A stretch of 21,730 nucleotides of DNA from Bremia lactucae (Eukaryota > Oomycota > Peronosporomycetes > Peronosporales > Peronosporaceae): assembly GCF_004359215.1 (NCBI RefSeq), contig NC_090612.1, positions 3,934,797 to 3,956,526 on the forward strand. Direction: 5' to 3'. This document shows positions 7,423-16,331 of the stretch, one piece after another. Each line of letters opens with the position of its first letter. Within the stretch, counting starts at the first letter, position 1. Below the pieces are notes generated by a model. The model saw only the letters and a program-made list of their open reading frames with translations, was not told the DNA's origin and did not search any database. A program made the position numbers and the translations under genes.

Positions 7423-8320
7423 GTCGGTGGCTGATAGTTTTTTGCCTTCTCCGTCTCCCTAACCCGAACGACGCTCGACTCACAGTCGGCGTCACCATCG
7501 GTCTCCTTAGACGGATGGGGGTATGTGACATCTTTTGGGTCTACATACCGTTTCAGACGACCAGGACGTTGACTACTCGGGTAGTGTCAGTATGCATATT
7601 CAGGAACGAAGTGATCGTAAAGGTCACTTCGGTAGTAATGCTACTGGTGGTGTTAGTATGTATCACCAGGAATGGAGTGATTGTAAGGATCGCTCCGAGA
7701 GCCATGTTTTCTCTTACATTAACATGAGCCAATGAGAGAGGGATCGCAATGTTTTACGGTTTGCTCCCTGGAATGCTCTGTGGTTGCCCTTTAAGGGTTA
7801 CCTAGACTGTTGGTCTAGTATGACCAACGATCGATACCATATTCTGTTATTCGACTCATCCAGGCTTCACAAGCCTGTTGAGGACGAAATGGGATTCTTC
7901 ATCGATGCCTTTTCCGGCATCAGTGGTACAGTTGTAAGCGGGCAAAGGATGTCACTCCTTTGTTTCAAGCTTGGGAAGCTTTGGTACAGAATGTGCAAAG
8001 TATAGGCCGCGAGGTCTGGATTGACAAACTGGACGCTTTCCGTAAATGGTTCGAAAAACGCACCGTAGCTGGTGCACGATACAAGCTGTACCGTTTGTCT
8101 TGAGAGGCAGGGTTACCTTGCGACTCGTGCCCATGCTGTTTTTAGGGTGCAGTTCATGCTCCAAGCAGGTATACTTTCTTAAAGATCCTCATTGGAGGAC
8201 TCTCATCTCTTGTGTGATGCGCGAAGGGATTGAAAATCTGCAATCCTTTTTTTGAGCGCTTCCCGCGCTCGTTCTCTGACGGACTCTCTGTCGAGGAGGA
8301 TGGGTCTCGTTGACATCATA
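7423..8320 (+). pseudogene. Accessory ORF E2 (antisense to its element), decayed
   Basis: Plus-strand relative of E1 and E3. First come two 22-residue repeats (7590-7720; for example GGVSMYHQEWSD). After stops and frameshifts the conserved middle domain follows: FRHQWYSCKRAKDV, FQAWEALVQNVQSIGREVW, TVAGARYKLYRLS and CDSCPCC (about 7900-8145). The C-terminal part is VMREGIENLQSFF (8215-8255), matching EMRDAIDVLQSIY in E3. Stops are frequent. On the other strand 8189-8395 reads as the C-terminus of a Gypsy pol, so the two genes overlap tail to tail. Function unknown; the clustered Cys residues could bind metal, but that is a guess. Confidence 0.6.
7587..7718 (+). repeat. 66-bp tandem repeat x 2 inside E2, each with a hairpin
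   Basis: Two units of 66 bp (22 codons), also present in E4 at 10561-10692. Each contains a stem: GAAGTGATC pairing with GGTCACTTC in the first, and GGAGTGATT pairing with GATCGCTCC (two G-T pairs) in the second. The second also has CTGGTG...CACCAG. Confidence 0.7.
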
Positions 8321-8395
8321 TTTTTTTGGATATTTTATCTGTTCAAATCTGATCCCGAGTAGCCTACGCGATCTCCCGGTTAGTAAGTCGAACAA
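8189..8395 (-). pseudogene. pol: C-terminus of Gypsy pol, antisense to E2
   Basis: The minus-strand frame includes GRSRRLLGIRFEQIKYPK, then KYDVNETHPPRQRVRQRT, and ends at a stop at 8189-8191. It corresponds to the end of the pol of element D (QYDETHPMDQKVYRKTR, ending at 12095), after the chromodomain. The WRGYP part of the chromodomain is not seen here. Identification rests on comparison with element D. Confidence 0.5.
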
Positions 8396-9250
8396 AAAAA
8401 CAGGCGGACATGCGTCAGCACCATGGAGGGTGTTTATTCAACATTAAGCATCTCCGTTGGGCGATGAAGGTGACATTTTCGCCCTGAAATGAACAAAATC
8501 TTCGTGATCTTTTTTTGTCACGCAAAATAAAGCGTGATTCATTTTCAATGTACATGGTTTAAGTAAGCTTAAGGCAGGCATGGAAAATGACGCGCTCACC
8601 GAAAGGTCAAGATGGAATTATTACTTAAAGTCGGTATGCTGCACTGAACAGGTGGAATAAAGTTAAGTTAAGCCATATTCAACGCCTAAGGTGGCCACGC
8701 TTGTTTCTAGCCACCTTCGCTAATATACTAGCAAACCTACACGGATAACAGTGAAGGTGAGGTGCATCGATACTAACGTGCAGAGGAAGATGTTCAGTAT
8801 GTTAGAAGTCTTAGCTACGCTAGGTCAATATCCATGCTTTACTATAGGGAAAAAGTACGACAGTCTATCTACTCACTTAGATATATTCAAAGCAAACTAT
8901 GTAAAGCGACTCCTTACGCACCGCCCAATCGTGTCTTGTAACGATTAACGGGATTAATTCAAACTTGAATCAACCAATCAAAAGAATTATGTCTTGTTGC
9001 CTCAACATTACCAGATTTTGGTAATCTTGGAAATTTTAAGCAAAACTTATTTAATTTAATGATTTTATACTTCTTTGTCATTTTCCTTTTGTTGGAAATG
9101 AAATCTATTATTCCTCCTATGGAAAAAAATAATATTTATCTAACGGGACACCACTTACATCCCATTAACTAAAGTGACTGATGTGGAGTGAGAGAAAAAA
9201 ATATAGTGTTTTTTCTCTGTAAGTTAGCACTTATTGGTTTTTATTTTTGA
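8396..9250. other. Unassigned AT-rich DNA
   Basis: About 850 bp with no recognisable protein, LTR or RNA gene. A 65-codon plus-strand ORF at 8751-8948 has no recognisable features and is not called. It becomes strongly AT-rich after 8950, up to the terminal-inverted-repeat element at 9251. Confidence 0.5.
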
Positions 9251-10194
9251 AATTGCTGCGGACACACCCAATTTCTGCTATGGACACACCTCTAAAAGTG
9301 AAACTTTCTCTGCAGGTATAAATCTCTCTGAAAAGTAATTTATTGTAATAACAAAACAAAAATTACCGAGTGAAATCGCAGAAATGAGTAGTTTAGAAGT
9401 ATGCGGTTGCTACAAGGATTCCGCACGCGCCATTTTCGTGCAGCGCGATCTGAACAATTTTAAAGCTCACCTGTAAGTGACATAAAGTACCTATTTTTGT
9501 CACTAGCCTCCTTTATTTCTTTATCGTTTATGCTGACATCCAAAACTTTAATTCTCACGCTTCCAAAGGCCAGCAAACGATCCTGGTGTTTGTAAAATAC
9601 TTAAACGAAAGCGTAAAAGGCAAAAAATCTGCATGATTCTGAATAATCACCACTAAAACGTTTCCAAAGCCCGTAATACGAAAAAGGTGCAAGAACTCAG
9701 ACTTTGTTTATTAACAGAAAGTTTAAAAGGCTGTCGAACTACTTAACCTATTAACTTTGGGAATGTCTAGACCCACCCCAGGTTTTTATGTCGTCATACT
9801 TACATGTAGGTCGAGCAGCCTAGCAATATTTTTAATGAGTCAAATATGCTTCTTAAAAGGGTTTGCGACGAATTCGCGCCTCTCTGCACTGCGATAGCTA
9901 GTTCCTGGAATCGTGTCGACTGTCTAAAAAACCACTTGTAAAACAATATTCGGGTGGAAAGATGCTTTCTTACGCTTGGCCAAGATAGAAGAGTTTGCTT
10001 ACCTCTGCTTGCTAACTGCACCTGCTTCTACACAACGGAAGGTTTGTCGTAAATTCTGATGTCAGTGCAAATGACTATCTTTTAAAAATATGTTTTTTTG
10101 CTTAAATTAAAATTGGGGAGATTTATACCTGTAGACAAATTCCACTTTTATAAAAGTGTGTCCATAGCACGAATTGGGTGTGTCCGCAGCAATT
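9251..10194. mobile_element. Non-autonomous DNA transposon with ~50-bp terminal inverted repeats
   Basis: The left end (9251-9300) starts AATTGCTGCGGACACACCC; the right end (10143-10194) is its reverse complement with two substitutions in the first 39 bases and a small indel further in. Both end with TAAAAGTG on the inner side. The element is 944 bp. The outermost AATT on both sides is itself a palindrome and could be a 4-bp target duplication flanking a GCTGCGG...CCGCAGC element. No transposase is recognisable. Inside there is a 30-codon ORF starting near 9384 that stops at a splice-donor-like CCTGTAAGT (near 9472), and a 73-codon minus-strand ORF (9800-10021) of unknown nature. The superfamily cannot be set from these ends. 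Confidence 0.8.
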
Positions 10195-10209
10195 CCCTAT
10201 ATTTCAATT

Positions 10210-10745
10210 CCAACTTTTGTTTGCCCATGGTAGCAAAGCTCGTGCCGTGGCCGGTGTGGCCGAAAATCTGGCAGCTACCCGACTAAGTGTAGCTGCTAGT
10301 GACGCAGATGTTCCAGTAGACGCTCATGTGTCTACAGCAGGGAGCAGTTCACCTTCAACTCTGATTGGAGGTGACTGGTACGAGTCGTCGTCATGATCCG
10401 ACTCGGTGACCACTGTTAGGGCCTCCAGTCGCCCGGTCCGAGTCCGTCAAACCAAACGGCTCTGACGTGCCAGTCAAAGAGGTAATGACGACGTTATTTA
10501 GCTCGGCAGATCATTTTGGTGTGGAGTCATCTTGTGATGACTCCATCGACAGCGAAAATTCTGGTGATGCTAAAATGTATCACCAGGTACGAAGTCATAG
10601 TAATTGTCACTTCAAAAATAAAGCTACTGGTGGTGCTAGCGTGCATCACCAGATACGAAGTGATCTTAGAGATCACTTCGAGCGTAATGTTCGTTCAAAT
10701 GCTAACATTAACTAACGGGAAAGGGACCGCGATATGTTGTTTTTT
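10210..10745 (+). pseudogene. Accessory ORF E4, N-terminal part
   Basis: The plus strand gives an Ala/Ser/Asp-rich stretch (ENLAATRLSVAASDADVPVD), an Arg-rich patch (SSRPVRVRQTKRL), then, in another frame, an acidic stretch (ESSCDDSIDSENSG) and two 22-residue repeats ending before a TAA near 10711. The repeats and the following RERDRDML match E2 at 7600-7750, so E4 is the same region of another accessory ORF. The middle domain is absent; copy B2 of the coding repeat begins about 10 bp further on. A perfect 10-bp-arm hairpin lies at 10522-10545. Confidence 0.5.
10561..10692 (+). repeat. 66-bp tandem repeat x 2 inside E4
   Basis: CTGGTGATGC at 10561 recurs as CTGGTGGTGC at 10627, exactly 66 bp apart, and the units encode MYHQVRSHSNCHF and VHHQIRSDLRDHF. 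The second unit holds a perfect 11-bp stem with a 3-nt loop (10656-10680) and the first an 8-bp stem (10561-10586). Confidence 0.8.
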
Positions 10746-10754
10746 TACTCCCGA

Positions 10755-11535
10755 GGAGACAGACCCAGCCTCACCACCATTTACGCATCGTCTACCACAT
10801 GCGATTTCCTGCGACAAAGTGAACCCATCTTGCCACGTGCGCGTTGCCTAGCGGCTGCGTCTTCCGGGGTGGAGACCCAGGCTCACCACCTTTTACGCGT
10901 CGTCCAACGACTGCGATTCCCTGTGACGGACTGTACCCATTTTCTTCACTTGCGCGTCGCTCAATGACTGCGTCTTCCCAAACGGAAGTGGCCATAGCAT
11001 TACCGCTTGCGCAACGCCTCACGGTTACTTTTTACGTTGAAGGAGGAAACGCATCTCCTCCACTAACGTGTCGCCGAGCGACATCGCCTTCTTGAGCAAT
11101 AGTGACCGCAGAGCTATTCTGTGCGCAACCGCTCACAGTTGCGACTTTCGATAAAAGAGGAAACATGACTCCTTCATTTGCACGTCGGACGGCGACAGCA
11201 ACTTTCTGAGCAGTAGTGACTGCAGCACTACCGCTTGCGCAACCACCCTTGATCGCGATTTCCTTTGTGGTGGCTGACCCAGCCTCAACACCTAATAAGG
11301 GCCCCAGTCGGTACTAGACGGCATTCTGCATGCACCAACTCCACCGAACCGGCAAAGAGGCGTTCCGAGCGTACAATGCGATATTCGTGCACAAATCCAT
11401 CGCATGACGAGAAGGGGACATTACCCACAAAGGCTCGTTCCACGAGTGGTTGTGACTAGCACCCACGGTGCGACTACGCCAGTCGATCCACGGCTCATGC
11501 TTCATAAGCCATGACACCCCAAGGATGAGTTCATA
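10755..11535 (-). pseudogene. Second copy (B2) of protease tail plus coding tandem repeat
   Basis: Minus strand, parallel to 4230-5160. 11530-11350 encodes the protease end ILGVSWLMKHEPW, RSRTVG and CTNIALYARNA. 11290-10755 is the ~112-bp repeat array with units starting at about 10772, 10884, 10992, 11107 and 11221. Here two units read through where copy B1 has stops. No RT or gag accompanies it. It is wedged between E4 (ends about 10745) and E3 (starts about 11536), with T-rich and A-rich runs at the borders (10737-10747 and 11539-11548), and is therefore a rearranged fragment of an element B relative. Confidence 0.75.
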
Positions 11536-12768
11536 CCGAAAAAAAAGTTCTCTTTGTGGTACCTCTGCTTCAGTGGGTACCACTCAGGGGATCGTAGACA
11601 CTAAAATGTCTCGTCTTGCCCCTGAGAAGAAGCCGTAACTTTTGCCCGAGCAGCTAATAATAGCTTGTCTGGAGAGACTACTCCTCACAATAAGTATTCC
11701 TTATTTATTGCGACAAAGCTACATGGCCTTGATCCCGGCGCGAAGAACTTTCGCGCTGAGAAAGATTTTTATCTCGATGCTTTTCTTAAGCATCGATGGT
11801 ATAGTGGCAATAATAAGCGAGATAAAGCCTCGCTTATGTAAGCCTGGAGCGCGTTTATTCGCAATGTCAAAAACATTGGACGCGAGGCCTGGCTATAAAG
11901 ACTTAACCTGATGTGCATTAAGTTTGAGGAACAAACTCCTACCGGTGCAAGGTATAAATTGCATCGGTTGTCACGTGAGGCACGACTTTCATGCCTCACG
12001 CGGGGTGATCCCTGTCCGTGTTGTGTTGACAACACGAAGCGAGTAAAAGGGGATGTCTATTCCCTTTCTTCGCCCTGGGGAAGGGCTCGAATCTCTATCG
12101 AGATGCGCGATGCGATTGACGTTTTGCAATCGATTTACAGGCGCCAGGGGCGCGTGTTTTCCGATACACCTTCTGATCCATCGGATGGGTCTCGTCATAC
12201 TGACGGACGAGGCCCTCAACGTCAACAATCAGCTGGGAACGAGGCATAACCGCGCCAGCAAACAAGATAACTCGTTCGCTGCCCCTTCACATCACGGTGG
12301 TTCTAGATGCGTTCCACAAGGAAACGTTGACCACGTTGGGAATCCATCAATGGCAAGGGAGGGAAAATTAGATCCGACCCATGTGTCGGATCTAGAGTCG
12401 AAATCGACAAAGTCGACCGCTTCGTCCATGATTTGGAGGAGGGACTTGATCACGAGGGCGGCAAGCGTCGCTAGTTGGAGCAGACGGTGCAGGCTCACCA
12501 TATTGAGCGGTTGGAAGACAGTTCGAAGAGTGCGTACTCCATCTTGGAGTACGAACGGAATTATTACGCTCTTCGTGATGAGATATCGTCAGCTCATCGA
12601 GGTTTCGAGAAGCTTCGGACCCGACATGAGAATCTCCAGATTCAGCATAAGAATTTAGTTCGTGACCACAAGAATCTTTTAGGGATTCTTGAAAAGGGTG
12701 GTCAGATCCGTCCTCAGAAGAAACTGCGTGTTGATGGTACGGGCGGAGCCGACCAACGTAAAACGTAG
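11536..12768 (+). pseudogene. Accessory ORF E3: middle domain and coiled-coil C-terminus
   Basis: The most complete middle and C-terminal copy of the accessory protein. It begins at ASVGTTQGIVDT (as in E1), then the middle domain KLHGLDPGAKNF, DFYLDAFLKHRWYSG, IRNVKNIGREAW, TGARYKLHRLSREARL and GDPCPCC (to 12025). Next is MRDAIDVLQSIYRRQGRV (12100-12155), a Ser/Asp-rich stretch and, from about 12390, a charged coiled coil with regular Leu spacing (RHENLQIQHKNLVRDHKNLL) ending KKLRVDG...QRKT before TAG at 12766-12768. About three stops and two frameshifts interrupt it. Opposite 12095-12768 the minus strand encodes the end of element D pol. Function unknown; a coiled coil suggests self-association. 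Confidence 0.65.
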
Positions 12769-12793
12769 GATGCGTTCGCATCCTACGTGGCAA
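12095..12793 (-). pseudogene. pol: C-terminus of element D pol: integrase tail and chromodomain
   Basis: The minus strand starts with LPRRMRTHPTFYVGRLRPY (12793-12735), the hallmark following the integrase GPY/F module, then a polar tail with RNLDELTISHHEERNN. After shifts comes a chromodomain-like end: GQRFLVERI, a TAG, NHRDVKGQRTSYLVCWRGY (12300-12246), then QLIVDVEGLVRQYDETHP (12182 region) and a short basic end with SIAKRQSHRASR before TAG at 12095-12097. Chromodomains guide integration to marked chromatin in chromoviruses. The whole segment lies antisense to accessory ORF E3. Confidence 0.75.
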
Positions 12794-12799
12794 TTCTGT

Positions 12800-13422
12800 T
12801 GTGTACGCATTGTCTCCGCGATGCAGTACACGGAATTGCCCAATGAAGAAATGAGTGTTGCAACAGTGGGATTATTTTCACTGTTGGAATGTGCAGCCGG
12901 CTTGAAATTGGGTCGGCGTGATAACGCATCAGCGAAGACATTAAGTCGTCCTGGTTTAAATTCCCCGGAGCTGTTATACTCCGCGAAGAAGGATAGCCAC
13001 CTCGCCATTCTTTGCGAGAGGTGTGGGCTATTGACGGCCGTGCGTAATGACGCATGGTCCGTATATACGATGAACGGTCTATCTCCTAGGAGGTAGACCC
13101 TAAATTTAGCCAATGAATATTTCATGGCAAGGAGTTCCTTGTCATGCACTGGATAATTGCGTTCAGCTGGTTGCAGCTGACGCGATTGGTAACAGACGAC
13201 GCGCTCCGCGCCATCTGTATCGTATTGCATTAACGCACAGCCGATTGCGAAATCGCTGGCGTCACAGACCACATGGAATGGTCTGTCTTGATCCGCAATC
13301 GCCAATATGGGCGATTGCATCAAGCTTTGCTTGATTCCTTCAAATGAACGCTGACAATCAGCGTTCCATAACCATTTCTCGTCTTTTTTCAAGAGACGAG
13401 AGAGATGTACTGTCATCTCTGC
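12800..13422 (-). pseudogene. pol: RNase H domain of element D pol
   Basis: A minus-strand frame, open from the gap to about 12800. It starts with AEMTVHLSRLLKKDEKWLW (end of RT) and contains the full set of Gypsy RNase H signatures: CDASDFAIGCALMQ, NYPVHDKELLAM, IVYTDHASL and NVFADALSRR, keeping the acidic catalytic residues D, E, D, D. It is the least damaged domain in the window. RT should lie in the gap at 13423. At about 12800 it joins directly to the integrase tail in another frame, with no integrase core between. Confidence 0.9.
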
Positions 13423-13825
13423 NNNNNNNNNNNNNNNNNNNNNNNNNNNNNNNNNNNNNNNNNNNNNNNNNNNNNNNNNNNNNNNNNNNNNNNNNNNNNN
13501 NNNNNNNNNNNNNNNNNNNNNNNNNNNNNNNNNNNNNNNNNNNNNNNNNNNNNNNNNNNNNNNNNNNNNNNNNNNNNNNNNNNNNNNNNNNNNNNNNNNN
13601 NNNNNNNNNNNNNNNNNNNNNNNNNNNNNNNNNNNNNNNNNNNNNNNNNNNNNNNNNNNNNNNNNNNNNNNNNNNNNNNNNNNNNNNNNNNNNNNNNNNN
13701 NNNNNNNNNNNNNNNNNNNNNNNNNNNNNNNNNNNNNNNNNNNNNNNNNNNNNNNNNNNNNNNNNNNNNNNNNNNNNNNNNNNNNNNNNNNNNNNNNNNN
13801 NNNNNNNNNNNNNNNNNNNNNNNNN
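13423..13825. other. Assembly gap (403 N)
   Basis: It separates minus-strand RNase H of element D from plus-strand integrase of element C, so relative orientation and distance across it depend on scaffolding. Confidence 0.95.
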
Positions 13826-14640
13826 ATGGAAACTCGACTGGATATGTCGACGGCGGATCGTCCGCAGACGGACGGCCAGACCGAACAGGTCAACCGTGTT
13901 GTGGAGGATGTGCTTGGCAGTGTTTGCGTTGTTGAGCCATCCCAATAGAGTGTGCAGCTAGCGCAAGTGGAATTCGCAATGAATAATGCGGTGCATCCGT
14001 TGACAGGGCTTTCCTGTTCTATGTGAATGGGTTGCGGCATCAGCGTACTCCCCTATCGTTGCCAATGACCTTCAATGTGAATGGGGCAGAGGCTGTCGCC
14101 GATGACCCGAGAGGCCTATATAAGGTTCGACCGTCGTTCAAACGCAATTTGATGACTTTTATTGAAACCGATGAAGCCATTAGGCTACGTGTCAGGGACG
14201 CCATGGCTGCTGCTCAAGACCTTCAAAAGGAAAATAGTGTTAGTCATGGTCGCCGGAGTACGCAAGTGATTCAAATTGGTGATTTGGTGCTGCCTAATGC
14301 GAAGAACCTACTATGCACGCGGTATCAGTGGTCGTTAGTACGAAGCTTCGTCCGCGTGTCGTGGGACCGTTCACGGTCATTGGTGTGCACGGCAATCCCT
14401 AGACCTTGAACTTGCCATCGGCTATGGCAATGCACCCGACATTCTATGTTGGGATGCTCAAGGCCGACGTTGATCCGGCGGACCGGTCTGAAACAGACGC
14501 CACAATTGTCCCATCATCTGACGAAGGTCATCAGCCGTAGTCGCAGCAGACTCCTCACTTGGTGGATGGCCGGTCGTCCCTGGAGATTTTGCAGGTGGCA
14601 CCGAAGAGGTGCAGGAGCTTGCGTTTAACTCGCAAGGTAG
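13826..14640 (+). pseudogene. pol: Integrase C-terminal half, element C
   Basis: Plus strand. LDMSTADRPQTDGQTEQVNR (13840-13900) includes the third catalytic residue (Glu) of the D,D-35-E core. It is followed by VEFAMNNAVHPLTG, then after shifts NGLRHQRTPLSLP, DAMAAAQDLQKE, IGDLVLPNAKNL, the GPY/F module KLRPRVVGPFTV and MAMHPTFYVGML (14430-14465). Stops occur at several points. The first two catalytic Asp and the zinc-binding HHCC domain would lie in the gap. Integrase inserts the cDNA into the host chromosome. It is a plausible far end of the element whose RT is at 6711. Confidence 0.85.
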
Positions 14641-14979
14641 TGCTCAAGGATCTCCACCCAATTAAACAACGAATCCAGCCGACGCTGGTGGTTATATAAG
14701 TCCTTATTCATCGTCGCAGTCAAATACCTGATCATGTCGTCGAGCTGACTCGCAAGCTATTTCAAGCGCTGGCGTCATCGGCTCAGTATTCCTCAAAAAT
14801 TTTCACACGAAGACCATCGGCAAGATCATGGTCTTCGAAGCGCGAACTCGACTCATCAAGGCAGATATGTTCTCTCGACATGCCGCCAAGCGATCCTGGC
14901 AGGAAGCCAGTGAGTTGTGAAGGGGTCGTAACTCCTCAGACGAACGCGATTGACCATGGTGGTATGATCCGTCCTCCTC

Positions 14980-15136
14980 GACCCTTGTTTAATCATGATG
15001 GGGAGCGACATTTCCATGTAGAAATTTGGTCGGACATCGCCGGAAGGCGGGACGGCAGGAGATCTGGGTAAAGTGGCGTGGCTACCCGAAGGCCCATAAT
15101 ACGTGGGAGCGGGAGGACCACCTCGTGGATGACTGA
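14980..15136 (+). pseudogene. Chromodomain at the end of element C pol
   Basis: After HFHVE a 1-nt shift leads to LVGHRRKAGRQEIWVKWRGY, then PKAHNTWEREDHLVDD before TGA at 15134-15136. The WVKWRGYP...TWE pattern is that of chromodomains at the end of chromovirus integrases. The stretch from 14640 to 14980 is a weakly conserved, broken tail. The stop is 49 bp from the end of the converging antisense ORF. Confidence 0.8.
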
Positions 15137-15185
15137 GCGCTGACCTCGTGAACGCTTATAGACGTTTCCACTCAATCGGTCAACA

Positions 15186-16230
15186 CTAACCGGGCCTAGA
15201 AGGCTCTTCAAGTTGATGTCGTGGAGAAGTTTCCCCCTTCTGGATTTTGATGATGACTTCTTGGAGAATGATCGTCGGGGTGGAACTGTCTCGGTTGATA
15301 CGACGATAATCATCCCACCGCCGATCAGCAACCGCTTTGGCCATGTGAGATTGAAGACGTCGAAGCGCCAACCTGTCGAGCTGGTGCGGCGAGTTGAAGA
15401 ATTTGGGAAAAGATTACCCCGTGGCTGAGAGCCACTGGCAGAATTGGTCTTTGTAAGCCTGTCGGCCGACGTCAAGGTCGTTAGCTTGGACGAGTGGTCA
15501 TTCGTCGACTTGCTCCACAAGTTCTTCTTGCACTCGGCATCGTTGGAGGTACTCCGCGTATTCGGCCACGGGTCAAACCTTCCCTGCAAGCAGCTGGGCC
15601 CTCGTTCGTGGGACGCAAGTTTCAAGACGACGCTTGTGGTCTACTTGGGGGTCCAATAGACACATAGTGGAGAAGCTTGTTCGTCGGTATGGCTCGAACT
15701 TGTCAGTCTCATGGAGACGTCGTGCTCGAAATAGGTGGTTTCGATTCTGGAGAAGGCGTGTCAGCAGCAATCGGCTCAAGTGGGGCATGATGAACGTCGG
15801 TGAATATTGGGGATGACGGTCGTGTGTCGGACTCGCGAGCACACTTTATTTCTTGTGCACGCCCCTGCCGGTTGCAGCATCGCGCGGCGGTTCGCATAGC
15901 CGACCCAGCACGTGGCTTTTTATTAGGTGATGTTTGAGCAGCGCGTTGCTTGAAGCTCAGCGACGCAGTTTGCCAAGCAGGTTGTTTTGCACACGATCTT
16001 TTGCATCTGAGTTGTTTGCGTCCTGGTGAGCTGCTTCTAGTGGTGATAATGTCTAAGTATTCGGTGGGTCACCCCGCACGGTATTTGACGGCTCAAGTGA
16101 TGTTTCTTCGGCGTGCCTGGTAGACGTCGTGACGTCTGTCGTTGTGGTGACTGAATCAGTCGATGGCGCCGTGGTCTGCGAGTGCCCTGGGGGCGTCTTG
16201 AATAAGTCGTCATTGTGGTCGCTGCGGTGG
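15186..16230 (-). pseudogene. Antisense ORF downstream of element C pol
   Basis: The minus strand between the chromodomain and the LTR start at 16332. One frame runs from about 15716 to 15186 with only three stops: KFEPYRRTSFSTMCLLDP, RTRAQLLAGKV, VAEYAEYLQRCRVQEELV, YKDQFCQWLSA, then LRRLQSHMAKAVADRRWDDY and a TAG at 15186-15188. Upstream, in other frames, are Ser/Thr/Pro-rich stretches (SSPIFTDVHHAPLEPI near 15810; DVTTSTRHAEETSLEPSNT near 16100). It is not similar by eye to E1-E3, yet has the same position and orientation: inside the 3' end, converging on pol. Function unknown. Confidence 0.5.
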
Positions 16231-16331
16231 TTCTGCGTGCGCGGGTGCCAGCGTGGCAGACTCGTTGTGTCACTTCCTTTCGGGTACCCCCTCCTAGCAA
16301 ACGGTGTTTAGTATTTGGGTGTGTGAAGGAA

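Noticed and set aside
8751..8948. A 65-codon plus-strand ORF
   Set aside because: No motif, no support from repeats or neighbours, and of a length expected by chance.
9305..9480. Host gene with an intron (start near 9384, donor GTAAGT near 9472, acceptor near 9716)
   Set aside because: The spliced reading adds only about a dozen codons before a stop and matches nothing recognisable; kept only as a note in the transposon entry.
10561..10692. Possible CRISPR-like repeats
   Set aside because: The units are contiguous 66-bp tandem repeats without spacers, in a eukaryotic retroelement context.
10280..12768. E4 and E3 as one accessory ORF split by copy B2
   Set aside because: E4 matches the repeat-bearing E2 type while E3 matches the E1 type that lacks those repeats, so they are more likely from different elements; no target duplication was found.
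13344..13961. Long ORFs on both strands spanning the 403-N gap
   Set aside because: They are open only because N codons are not read as stops. Only the RNase H frame up to 13422 (minus) and integrase from 13826 (plus) are supported.
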